DNA from: an uncultured Planctomycetota bacterium
GTDB taxonomy: Bacteria > Planctomycetota > Planctomycetia > Gemmatales > HRBIN36
Direction: 5' to 3'
DNA length: 38,448 nucleotides
NCBI GenBank assembly: GCA_937944855.1
Contig: CALFAY010000014.1
Span: 1 to 38,448, forward strand
Both the position numbers and the translations under genes were made by a program. The notes under the pieces are model-generated. The model was not told where the DNA came from and searched no databases. It saw only the letters and a list, made by a program, of their open reading frames with translations. Below, piece by piece: positions 16,947-24,531 of the stretch (position 1 is its first letter; each line of letters starts with the position of its first letter).

Positions 16947-18002
16947 ATGTACCCGCATCGCATCCATCTCCGCGGGCCGTGGGACTACGAACCGCTGCGG
17001 CGGATCGAGCCGACGGCAAGTTGTCCCGCTGAGGCGGCCCTGCCTCCCCCGGGAACGATGCGTTTGCCGTGCCGGTGGTCGGACGGGGGATTACGCGGGT
17101 TCCGCGGCGTGGTGCGCTTCCACCGCCGCTTCGGCAAGCCATCACGCCTGGATCCCCATGAACGGCTCTGGCTCGTCTGCGAAGGAGCGGACGCCATCTC
17201 CCACTGGCACCTCAACGGGCACTACCTCGGCAGCCATGTCGGGCCGTTCACGCCGTTCGAGTTCGACATCACGGAGCGTCTCGAACTCCGCAATGATCTG
17301 AGGGTCGAAGTCGGCTGTCACAATCTGACCGGGAAGCCGGTGCTTCGGGGAACTCTCGGCCCGGAAGGGGGATTATGGGGCAGCGTCGCCGTCGAAGTCC
17401 GTGGTCCGGCAGACCTGACCGATCTGGCGGTGTGGACGGTGTTCGACGGTCAACGACCGCTCATCCACGCCGATGGCCTGGTACGCACTTTTCGACCTGC
17501 CCTTCTCGAACTGCACCTGCTTCTCGAGGACGCCCTGATCCACCGCCAAGCCGCCGAGGCTGCTCCCGGCACAGCGGCCTTCCGGGTGGATTGCCCGCTG
17601 GATGCCGTCCGCCCTCGCTGCTGGCCGGACGACCCGCGACCGCACCTGCTCCGCCTTGAACTGATCGAAGGAGCGGTGTGCTGGCATCGCATGACGTTCG
17701 CCCTGGGTTTTCGCAGCACCGATCTGCAAAGCGGGCGGATGGAAACTGTGGACCTTCTGGAACCAATTCGCGAGGCCCATCAGCTCGCTCAAGCCGATCA
17801 GCTAGGGCGGCCAATCCGTCTGCGTCTGCCCAGTGCGAGCCTGCTCGACGAGGAAGCGGAAGGCCAGTATCGGCAGATCGTCCGCGGATTGGCTCATCAC
17901 GTCAGCATCGAGGCCTGGGTCGTTTCAGGTCGGGATGCGAAAACGCTGGCGGCCAGACTTCGCGACTGGGATCCCACCCGTCCGGTCCTCGTCGAAGCGT
18001 GA
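16947..18002 (+). CDS. Orphan GH2-type sugar-binding sandwich protein
   Basis: A 351-residue cytoplasmic protein. Residues about 45-130 match the N-terminal jelly-roll domain of GH2 beta-galactosidases/glucuronidases: RGFRGVVRFHRRF, then LWLVCEGADAISHWHLNG and YLGSHVGPFTPFEFDIT, and LRVEVG. A second sandwich-like region follows (about 145-260), ending in FALGFRS. The TIM-barrel catalytic domain with its acid/base Glu is absent; instead there is a short C-terminal segment (about 290-351) of unknown type. Thus it is a GH2-like module without the catalytic part, perhaps a carbohydrate-binding or degenerate protein. GAGG five bases before the ATG supports the start. No signal peptide is visible. 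Confidence 0.8.
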   Translation: MYPHRIHLRGPWDYEPLRRIEPTASCPAEAALPPPGTMRLPCRWSDGGLRGFRGVVRFHRRFGKPSRLDPHERLWLVCEGADAISHWHLNGHYLGSHVGPFTPFEFDITERLELRNDLRVEVGCHNLTGKPVLRGTLGPEGGLWGSVAVEVRGPADLTDLAVWTVFDGQRPLIHADGLVRTFRPALLELHLLLEDALIHRQAAEAAPGTAAFRVDCPLDAVRPRCWPDDPRPHLLRLELIEGAVCWHRMTFALGFRSTDLQSGRMETVDLLEPIREAHQLAQADQLGRPIRLRLPSASLLDEEAEGQYRQIVRGLAHHVSIEAWVVSGRDAKTLAARLRDWDPTRPVLVEA

Positions 18003-18034
18003 AAATCGGTCGAAAAACTCGTGGAGCGGGAGGT

Positions 18035-18664
18035 TCAGGAGCCGTCGCGGCGACGTCGGCGTTCTTCCCGGAGAAATTGTTCCAGGGCACGGATGCTTTC
18101 CAGCAGCCCTTCCATGTTTGGATTGATGCGGTGGGCCTGACGGAAGGCGCGGAGGGCCTCGACCGGACGGTTCAGATTGAGATAACACTGGGCCATGCCC
18201 GACAGAGCGGCGAAATGACATGGATTGAGCCGTACCGCGCGTTCGCAGTCCTGGATGGCTCGGCGAAAGTCGCTGCTGCGCCAGTAGGCGATGGCTCGTT
18301 GGTTGTAGGCCTCGGCAAAGCGCGGAGCACGGCAGATGAGCGAATCGAGTCCCTTGATGGCGGTTTCGAAGTCCCGCTCGGCCACCAGGCGGCTGAGGTG
18401 ATGAAGTTCCCGGCTGTGTTCGGGATCCTCGCCGCGGAACCAGATGGCCCACAGGGCGTTTTCGGCCAGTTCCCGCAGCGGCCGCACCGGATCACGCAGC
18501 CGACCCGCCACGCAGGAATTGGACGCCATCGTCCCCACCAGGCGAAGGGCCGTCAGCGACGCTTCCCGGATTCGCGGGTTCCGCTGAGCCAGGAGCCGTT
18601 GCAGAGTGCCTTCCAGGTAATGATCGGCGACTTGCTGGGCGAAGCGATTCATGTCGCCGGTCAT
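18035..18664 (-). CDS. HEAT/TPR repeat protein
   Basis: A 209-residue soluble protein. The N-terminal half (about 15-80) looks like a HEAT-type helical repeat (RIREASLTALRLVGTM, PLRELAENALWAIWF). The C-terminal half has two to three TPR units (AYNQRAIAYWRSSDFRRAI and ALSGMAQCYLNLNRPVEAL), ending in a basic tail of five Arg. It is likely a scaffold or adaptor protein. ATG 18664 has GAGGAA six bases before it. A GTG at 18706 in the same frame (14 more residues, GAGGAG ten bases upstream) is also possible. Its stop converges on the GH2-like gene. Confidence 0.85.
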   Translation of the reverse strand: MTGDMNRFAQQVADHYLEGTLQRLLAQRNPRIREASLTALRLVGTMASNSCVAGRLRDPVRPLRELAENALWAIWFRGEDPEHSRELHHLSRLVAERDFETAIKGLDSLICRAPRFAEAYNQRAIAYWRSSDFRRAIQDCERAVRLNPCHFAALSGMAQCYLNLNRPVEALRAFRQAHRINPNMEGLLESIRALEQFLREERRRRRDGS

Positions 18665-18931
18665 TTGTAGTTCCTCGAACAAAGTCAAAATCAAAGGAGC
18701 GCTCACGGTCCCTTGACTCCTCGGGTTCAAGTTGACAGTCGGAGGGCGAAAAGAGCGAGCCGGTTCAGCCGTGGAGGTGACTGAACATAGGGGGTAATGT
18801 AAGCGTCCGCAACCGGCCGGGCAACCAGAAAGTCCAGAATCCTGGCAAGCCCGATCAGCTCGTGGAACACCGGCGACACGACAGCTGCAACGTGAAATTG
18901 CGACAGGATCGAACTCGGAAACGGAGAGTTC
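18665..18931. other. Leader and spacer between the HEAT/TPR gene and the tRNA promoter
   Basis: Apart from the possible GTG start at 18706, I see no gene, hairpin terminator or repeat here. The tRNA promoter begins at 18932. Confidence 0.5.
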
Positions 18932-18960
18932 TTGACCCAGACCAACATGAGGACTACGAT
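18932..18960 (+). promoter_or_regulatory. Sigma-70-like promoter of tRNA-Gly
   Basis: TTGACC (18932-18937), a 17-base spacer and TACGAT (18955-18960) predict a start near 18967, about 30 bases before the mature tRNA. Confidence 0.8.
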
Positions 18961-18997
18961 CTAGAGGCGCTTGGCAAATCGACCGGCAGCGATCCTC

Positions 18998-19068
18998 GCG
19001 GGATTGGTATAGCGGCCGTGCCCCAGCTTCCCAAGCTGGTGACAGGGGTTCGACTCCCCTATCCCGCT
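18998..19068 (+). tRNA. tRNA-Gly (anticodon CCC)
   Basis: A full cloverleaf can be folded. Acceptor stem GCGGGAT (18998-19004) pairs with ATCCCGC (19061-19067); discriminator T19068. The D arm starts at 19007 (GTAT/GTGC). Anticodon stem CCAGC/GCTGG (19023-19027, 19035-19039) closes the loop TTCCCAA, anticodon CCC at 19030-19032. The T arm is AGGGG-TTCGACT-CCCCT (19044-19060). The genomic sequence after the discriminator is CTCC, so CCA is not encoded and must be added by tRNA nucleotidyltransferase. It reads GGG glycine codons. Confidence 0.96.
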
Positions 19069-19214
19069 CTCCAGCGATCCACATGCCCGCACACGCTCCC
19101 GGTGCTCTGTGTCCATCCTGGCTGACCTTGCAGTCCCTCCGTCAATGGTAATGACCTTCGCCAGCTTCAGCTGCCCATTGAATCGCTGAATTGCTTCACG
19201 TTCTGGAATTGGAC

Positions 19215-19243
19215 TTGACTGAAGTTTGCAGCGAGCCGATACT
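19215..19243 (+). promoter_or_regulatory. Sigma-70-like promoter of the first cysteine-rich gene
   Basis: TTGACT (19215-19220), a 17-base spacer and GATACT (19238-19243) predict a start near 19250, forty bases before ATG 19290. The longer open frame beginning at 19191 would start before this promoter. Confidence 0.6.
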
Positions 19244-19289
19244 ATCAATTGAAGCTTTGCAGGTCGGTTTCGATTCTGTGGGCATCTCC

Positions 19290-19721
19290 ATGTGGGCGAA
19301 GTGGCCGATCACCTTGGCTCAAATTGTTCTGGTGGCTCTGCCGCCGGGGTGGTGCTGCTTCGTTGGCTCGTCTCATTGCTGTGGTCAGACCCCAGTTGCG
19401 ACAGGAGTTCCGAGCCAGCCCTGCTGCCCGTTCTGCAAGCCCTCGCCCAAGGTCGAAGACTGCTGCGGTCGGGAAAGCAGCGTCCAAAACGCAAGCCCGA
19501 AGCGGTCCGGCGGTTCGAACTGTAGCTGCCGGTGTCGTCACGACCACCGCTCCGCACCACGCGGAGAACGCCCTGAGATCGAGCATTCCGAGTCAGGCAT
19601 CGTTTGCGAGCCGCTCTCCGCGTGCCCAGGGTCTGCCTCGCTGCCAACCAACAACGACCTCTCCTCACCTTGGGAGCCTGATGTCGCACGGCATCTGTTG
19701 TTGTGCGTCTGGTTGTGTTAA
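19290..19721 (+). CDS. Cysteine-rich exported protein (planctomycete type)
   Basis: A 143-residue protein with a hydrophobic start (WPITLAQIVLVALPPG) running directly into GWCCFVGSSHCCG, then CCPFC, DCC and NCSCRCRHDHR. It has 16 Cys in all. The last residues are LLLCVWLC. A signal-like start, 'GWCC' just after it, Cys-pair clusters, a Pro/Ser-rich middle and a 'CVWLC' end are, as I recall, shared by a set of uncharacterised planctomycete proteins. The clusters suggest metal or disulfide chemistry outside the cytoplasm. The ribosome site is poor (GTGGG about eight bases upstream), which lowers confidence, but a promoter is present at 19215-19243. Function unknown; the second cysteine-rich gene starts 119 bases downstream. 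Confidence 0.65.
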   Translation: MWAKWPITLAQIVLVALPPGWCCFVGSSHCCGQTPVATGVPSQPCCPFCKPSPKVEDCCGRESSVQNASPKRSGGSNCSCRCRHDHRSAPRGERPEIEHSESGIVCEPLSACPGSASLPTNNDLSSPWEPDVARHLLLCVWLC

Positions 19722-19840
19722 CGAGTTCACGCCGCGCTTTCTCGTCTGTCTATTAGTCTGTTGTTGGCGTTCAGCGAACATGGAATGCGTCTGCGTCCAA
19801 GCGGCGCAAGACGCGATCTGTGCATGAAGGAGAAGAAACC

Positions 19841-20266
19841 ATGTTGACGAAAGTGATCGGCGTGGGTCTGCTCGGCGTGGCCCTGGCGGCGTACGTCGGC
19901 ACCATCGCCTTGGCGGGAACCTGTCCACTGGGCTATCTGCTTCAGGCTTGCTCTTCGACCGGCGGCGAATCGACCTCGGCTCTGTGCTGCGCAACATGCA
20001 CTGCCCAGGGAGGCTGCTGCCCGCTGTGCCCGGACTGCCCCAATTGCCCCTGCTGCGTAAGCGGCAAGTGCGCGGACTGCCCCGGCTGCGAGTGCTGCGT
20101 GGATGGCTCCTGCTGTGCGGCCACGAAGGCGGCCAAGGCGGGTTCGTGCTGTGCCGACGGTGCTTGCCCGTTGTGCCCCAACTGCCCGGATTGTGCCTGT
20201 GCAGCTTCCGGCGGTTGCGCCTACGGCTGCGAATGCAAGGCCGACGGCTCCTGCTGCAAGAAGTAA
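19841..20266 (+). CDS. Highly cysteine-rich exported protein with internal repeat
   Basis: A 141-residue protein with 31 Cys (about 22%). An N-terminal hydrophobic helix (about 5-26, VIGVGLLGVALAAYVGTIALAG) is a signal peptide or anchor. The rest is built from C-P-x-C and CC units, and one block appears twice: CCPLCPDCPNCPCC (about 57-71) and ACPLCPNCPDCACA (about 114-127), each followed by 'DGSCC' further on. The pattern resembles a metallothionein-like metal store or a disulfide-knotted surface protein; no family can be named. Start ATG 19841 has AAGGAG with eight-base spacing. A strong terminator follows at 20296-20334, so it ends its transcription unit. Confidence 0.85.
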   Translation: MLTKVIGVGLLGVALAAYVGTIALAGTCPLGYLLQACSSTGGESTSALCCATCTAQGGCCPLCPDCPNCPCCVSGKCADCPGCECCVDGSCCAATKAAKAGSCCADGACPLCPNCPDCACAASGGCAYGCECKADGSCCKK

Positions 20267-20295
20267 CCGCTGGATCTAGAACCTGATCCATAAAC

Positions 20296-20334
20296 GGAAC
20301 GTCCATCGGCTTCGGCTGGTGGACGTTCCTTTTT
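20296..20334 (+). terminator. Intrinsic terminator after the cysteine-rich gene
   Basis: A 10-bp perfect stem (GGAACGTCCA 20296-20305, TGGACGTTCC 20320-20329) with a 14-base loop, followed by five T residues (20330-20334). Confidence 0.92.
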
Positions 20335-20421
20335 CTCAGGTTGCGGGAGAAGCTCGGATAGTCCACGCGCTGTCCACACGAGGACACGCCAGCCTGCTAC
20401 AATGCCGTTTCGGAGTGTCGG

Positions 20422-20835
20422 ATGGACGAGCAGCCCTGGTACAAAGACGGTCTGCGGTTCTCTTGCACACGCTGCGGCAAATGTTGCACCGGCGAGCCGG
20501 GCTTCGTGTGGGTCAACGAGGAAGAAATCGCCCAGATCGCGGCTTATCGGGGGCAGACCGTCGAGGAAGTGCAATACTTGTTTGTGCGGCTGGTTCCGCG
20601 GGGTCTGTCGTTACGGGAGCAGAGCAACGGCGACTGCGTCTTCTATGATCGGAAAGAAGGCTGTACGATTTATCCGGTGCGTCCTCGGCAGTGCCGCACC
20701 TGGCCGTTCTGGGAAAGCAACGTTGCTACGCCGGAAGCCTGGCGGCGGACCTGCGAAGTCTGTCCGGGAGCAGGCCGGGGCGAATTGATCAGTGCCGAGG
20801 AGATCACCCGGCGCATCCGCCTGATTCGTCTGTAA
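20422..20835 (+). CDS. YkgJ-family cysteine cluster protein
   Basis: A 137-residue protein of the YkgJ/CxxCxxCC family (Zn- or Fe-binding cysteine cluster). The first cluster is SCTRCGKCCTGEPGFVWV (about residues 14-31); the second is GDCVFYDRKEGCTIYPVRP then RQCRTWPFW (about 73-100); a last CEVCPG follows. The spacing C-x2-C-x2-CC and the later 'RPxxCRxxPF' are family hallmarks. Metal binding is expected, but the family's reaction is unknown. GGAG six bases before the ATG supports the start. The next gene follows after four bases, and the third after two more, forming an operon. Confidence 0.92.
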   Translation: MDEQPWYKDGLRFSCTRCGKCCTGEPGFVWVNEEEIAQIAAYRGQTVEEVQYLFVRLVPRGLSLREQSNGDCVFYDRKEGCTIYPVRPRQCRTWPFWESNVATPEAWRRTCEVCPGAGRGELISAEEITRRIRLIRL

Positions 20836-20839
20836 GAAC

Positions 20840-21259
20840 ATGAATCCGACGCTGGAACGAGAAGTCCGGACCATCTACGCCGACGCCGAGCGAGACATCG
20901 CCCAAGCCGGTCCGGTCTGCAACCTCAGCGGCCGCTGCTGTCGGTTCAAGGAATACGGCCACACGCTTTTTATCAGCAACCTGGAAGCCGAAATCTTGTT
21001 GCAGAATGCTCCACCCTCTGGCAGACCTGCCAGCGAGGAAGGTTGTCCGTTCCAGCAAGGCAAGCTCTGCACGGTGCGGGAGCATCGGCCGCTGGGATGT
21101 CGGATCTACTTCTGCGATCCGGCCTATCAGGAAACGGGACAGGCGATTTCCGAGAAGTATATCCGCCAACTCAAGGCCCTTGCTGGCAGGTACGGGGTTC
21201 CCTGGCGCTACGCCCCGCTTCATGCGTTTCTGAACCACGAACTTGAAACCGGCCTTTGA
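20840..21259 (+). CDS. Second YkgJ-family cysteine cluster protein
   Basis: A 139-residue protein related to the preceding gene. Its first cluster is CNLSGRCCRFKEYGH (about 27-41), a variant with C-x5-CC; the second is GCPFQQGKLCTVREHRPLGCRIYFC (about 68-92, key residues C69, C77, C87 and C92 or so). The C-terminal helix is polar. This domain order matches the YkgJ fold, and tandem copies suggest that the two proteins may work together or have diverged by duplication. Translation probably depends on coupling, since no strong ribosome site is seen in the four-base gap. Function unknown. Confidence 0.88.
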   Translation: MNPTLEREVRTIYADAERDIAQAGPVCNLSGRCCRFKEYGHTLFISNLEAEILLQNAPPSGRPASEEGCPFQQGKLCTVREHRPLGCRIYFCDPAYQETGQAISEKYIRQLKALAGRYGVPWRYAPLHAFLNHELETGL

Positions 21260-21261
21260 CC

Positions 21262-23064
21262 ATGTCCACCCAAGAAGAGCCACCAAAAACCGAAGCGCAA
21301 GCCGACTCCGACGCAGTTGGGGCTGGACTGGATTTCACCGATCCGAACAGTCCCCTGGCACGGTACTATCTGCGAAGCAGCCATGTCGCCCTGGCGGCGA
21401 CGCTGGCCCTGATCCTTGTTCTGGTCAGCCACATGCGGCTCTGGCACACCGACGTCTGGGCACACGCCGCTTACGGTCGGTACATCGTCGAGCATCTGCG
21501 TTTGCCGGAGCATGAACTGCTGTGCGATCTGGCCGATCAGCAACTGCCCTATGCCAACTATCAATGGATCAGCCAGGCAGTTTTCTACCTGACTTATCGT
21601 CTCGGAGCCTGGTTGGCGGGCGGCGATGAGGTCCGCTCGCTGGCTGGCGGCGTGGAAGCCTTGCGAATCTTGTTCGCCTTGCTTGTCACGCTTCGGCTCG
21701 GATTCCTCGGGGCCGCGATCCTGCGGATGACCGACTCCGGCTGGCTGGTGGTCGCCGGCGTCGTCCTGGCCGCGCTGCTCGGTCTGCCCAATCTGAGCGT
21801 CCTTCGCCCGCAGGGCTTCGGCGAGGTCTATTTCGCCGTCTTGCTCTTTCTCCTGAGCGGAAGAGCATTCTCCTGGCGGAGCGTGATCGCCACTGTGCTT
21901 TTGCTCATCGTCTGGGCCAACTCCCACGGCTCGTATCTCATCGGACTGATCGTGCTGGGCACGGCAGTTTTCTTTGCCGCCCTGGGCGGTTTGTTGGGAC
22001 TGGTGGATCGCTCCTCGGCGGTGCGCCTGGCCGTCGCCGGCGTGTTGTCCGCCGTCGGGGTGGCCTTGGCCAATCCGCACGGCCCCTGGCTCTTCTTGCT
22101 CACGCTGGATCTAGCAAACCATCCCAACATCGCCGACATGGACGAGTGGAAGCCGCTCGATCTCCGCTCGCCCTGGGGCATTGCCTTCCTGGGGTCGGCG
22201 GCGCTGCTGGGCCTGACCGTGGCCTCGCACTGGCTGCTGCGGCTGTCCGGCCGCACGGAGCAGGAGTCCCCCCGCCCGGTGGTCTTGTGGAGCACGAAAT
22301 ACACCCTTCACATTCCCCTGATGCACTGGGTTTTGACGCTGCTCTTCGTGCAGCAAACGTTGCAACACACGCGCTTCAACCCGTGGTGGGTGCCGTTCGT
22401 GGTCTGGTTCCTGGCCTGGCAATGGCATACCGTCTCGAAGCTGATCGGGAAGCCTTTGGCGGACAGCGATGTGCCCAGCCTGCGGAAAACCATCATCGCG
22501 GGCCTGTTCGTGAGCGTTCTGCTATTGTGGACTGCCCCGGCCCAGTGGGTCATGAACGGCGAGCCTAAGCCGATCGAAAAAACCATGCACGAAGCGACGC
22601 CGTGGCGGTTTGTCCAGGAAATCCAGCATCGTGACGGGAAACACTATCCTGGTTTGGCCGATTGGCTGAACAAGCACAGTCCGGGCAAGTCGCTCGCTGG
22701 CCGCATCTTCTGCACGGAGACGCAGGGGGATTATTTGACCTGGGCCGGCGAGGGCAAGTTGCCCATTTTCATGTACACCCATGTGCATCTGTTCTCGCCG
22801 CGGGTCTGGAACGATTGCCAGCAGGTAAAGATGGGGTCGGCCTCATGGTCGGATATCCTCGACCGCCACGATGTGGACATCATTCTTGCCGAGGCCGAAC
22901 TGTTTCCCGGGCTGCGACGGCGACTGCAAACCGCCTCGGATAGCTGGGAGATCGTCGTGGACGAGACCGGCGACAGGCGGAAACGCGACCGGCGGGGCCG
23001 GATCCTGATCGCCGTTCGCAAGCTCGACGGTGCGGAACCCGTCAAAGCTGCCCAGCCCAAGTGA
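21262..23064 (+). CDS. Large polytopic membrane protein, GT-C-like architecture
   Basis: A 600-residue protein with a polar N-terminus (about 1-45), a first transmembrane helix (about 46-65) and then a long loop with WHTDVWAHAAYGRYIVEH, a motif seen near the first loop of GT-C-type glycosyltransferase-like membrane proteins in planctomycetes. About ten further helices reach residue 430; a soluble C-terminal domain (about 440-600) follows. The loop Asp/His pair could be catalytic as in GT-C enzymes, but this is only inference. It is the third gene of the unit with the YkgJ pair (two bases after the stop), so co-expression is expected. Start ATG 21262 is used; TTG 21256 overlaps the previous stop. 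Confidence 0.8.
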   Translation: MSTQEEPPKTEAQADSDAVGAGLDFTDPNSPLARYYLRSSHVALAATLALILVLVSHMRLWHTDVWAHAAYGRYIVEHLRLPEHELLCDLADQQLPYANYQWISQAVFYLTYRLGAWLAGGDEVRSLAGGVEALRILFALLVTLRLGFLGAAILRMTDSGWLVVAGVVLAALLGLPNLSVLRPQGFGEVYFAVLLFLLSGRAFSWRSVIATVLLLIVWANSHGSYLIGLIVLGTAVFFAALGGLLGLVDRSSAVRLAVAGVLSAVGVALANPHGPWLFLLTLDLANHPNIADMDEWKPLDLRSPWGIAFLGSAALLGLTVASHWLLRLSGRTEQESPRPVVLWSTKYTLHIPLMHWVLTLLFVQQTLQHTRFNPWWVPFVVWFLAWQWHTVSKLIGKPLADSDVPSLRKTIIAGLFVSVLLLWTAPAQWVMNGEPKPIEKTMHEATPWRFVQEIQHRDGKHYPGLADWLNKHSPGKSLAGRIFCTETQGDYLTWAGEGKLPIFMYTHVHLFSPRVWNDCQQVKMGSASWSDILDRHDVDIILAEAELFPGLRRRLQTASDSWEIVVDETGDRRKRDRRGRILIAVRKLDGAEPVKAAQPK

Positions 23065-23247
23065 CGGAAGTGGCGTCCAATCCCGTCGGAGGCCCTCCTG
23101 CCAGGCTCCAAATTCGCCCCCCCGCGGGAGTTTGACTCCGGAATGGGGTTAAATGCTTGGAACAATCGCCCACGATGGAATGGACCTTCTTGCGAGGATT
23201 CCTGACAAATCTGCATACCAACGGGCAATCTGGCCTGGGAGACGCCG

Positions 23248-24519
23248 ATGAAGCGACAAGGAACAGGACGGAAGCTGGTGCTTGGCCTGATGGTGTCGGT
23301 TGCGCTGACCAGCTCGGTTGCCGGTCTGGACTGGCCCCAGTGGCGCGGCCCCGAACGCAACGCCATTTCCAAGGAAAGCGGGCTGATGAAGCAATGGCCC
23401 GTCGGAGGACCGAGACTGGTGATGCAGGCCAGCGGCCTCGGCTCTGGCTATTCCAGTGTGGCGGTGGTTGGCAACCGCGTTTACACGATGGGCGACCAAG
23501 ACGATGCGTGCTATTTGCTCTGTCTTGAGGACAAAGGCGGTAAGAAAATCTGGGCGACCAAGGTGGGTCCGCCCAAGGGAGGTGGAGGTTATCCAGGCCC
23601 ACGCTGCACCCCGACCGTGGCTGACGGGTTGGTTTATGCCGTGGGACAGTTCGGCGACGTCGTCTGCGTCGATGCCGCCACCGGCGAGGAGAAATGGCGG
23701 AAGAGCTTTTCCCGCGATTACAACGGCAAGCGGGATGGCAACTGGGGATGCAGTGAATCGCCCTTGATCGACGGCGAAAAAGTCATCATCACTCCGGGCG
23801 GCAGCCAGGCGACGATGGTGGCGCTCAACCGCAAGACCGGTGAAGAGATCTGGCGGTGTCTGGTGCGCGGCTGCGGGGCGGGGCATTCGTCGGCGGTCGT
23901 CGCCGAGGTCGGCGGCATCCGGCACTATGTGCAATTGACCACCGGCGGCGTCATCGGCGTGAGGGCCAACGACGGCCAACTGTTGTGGCGGTACGAGAAG
24001 TTCCTCAACAACACGGCTAACATTCCCACCTGCATCGTCCAGGGCGATGAAGTCTTCTGCTCAGCGGGCTACGAGAACCGCAGTGGCGGAGGCGCGTTGC
24101 TCAAGTTGATTCCCGAAGGAGAGGGTATCCGCATCGAGGAGGTGTACTTCGACCGCGCCTTGAATAACAAGCACGGCGGTTGGGTCCGAGTAGGCGACCG
24201 GCTCTTCGGCGACCGGGACGACCGCGGCATGGTCCGGTGCATCAATGCCAAGACCGGCAGCGTCATCTGGCAGAAGCAGGGACGCGGCGGCGGTTCGGCA
24301 GCCGTCATGTACGCCGATGGCCGCTTGTACGTCCGGTACCAGAACGGCACGATTGCGCTCGTCGATCCCGATGCCGACGAATACCGCGAGATCAGCAGCT
24401 TCCGCATTCCACGCCAGGATACCGGACCGAGTTGGCCGCACCTGGTCGTCTCCGACGGCAAGCTCTTCGTCCGAGAACAGGACCAGCTCTTCGTTTATGA
24501 CATCCGTGAGCGGTCCTAG
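23248..24519 (+). CDS. Exported PQQ-like beta-propeller protein
   Basis: A 423-residue protein with a signal peptide (about 1-26, LVLGLMVSVALTSSVAG) and the opening DWPQWRGPERNAIS that marks planctomycete PQQ-type propellers. Several propeller blades carry the repeated pattern 'A-x-T-G-E-E-x-W' (DAATGEEKWRKSF, NRKTGEEIWRC, NAKTGSVIWQKQG). In this family the fold is common to BamB and quinoprotein dehydrogenases; I see no proof of a bound PQQ or of enzyme activity. It is probably a periplasmic scaffold or binding protein. GGGAG six bases before the ATG supports the start. It converges on the Gfo/Idh/MocA gene with 12 bases between stops. Confidence 0.9.
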   Translation: MKRQGTGRKLVLGLMVSVALTSSVAGLDWPQWRGPERNAISKESGLMKQWPVGGPRLVMQASGLGSGYSSVAVVGNRVYTMGDQDDACYLLCLEDKGGKKIWATKVGPPKGGGGYPGPRCTPTVADGLVYAVGQFGDVVCVDAATGEEKWRKSFSRDYNGKRDGNWGCSESPLIDGEKVIITPGGSQATMVALNRKTGEEIWRCLVRGCGAGHSSAVVAEVGGIRHYVQLTTGGVIGVRANDGQLLWRYEKFLNNTANIPTCIVQGDEVFCSAGYENRSGGGALLKLIPEGEGIRIEEVYFDRALNNKHGGWVRVGDRLFGDRDDRGMVRCINAKTGSVIWQKQGRGGGSAAVMYADGRLYVRYQNGTIALVDPDADEYREISSFRIPRQDTGPSWPHLVVSDGKLFVREQDQLFVYDIRERS

Positions 24520-24531
24520 CCTGGATGAAAG

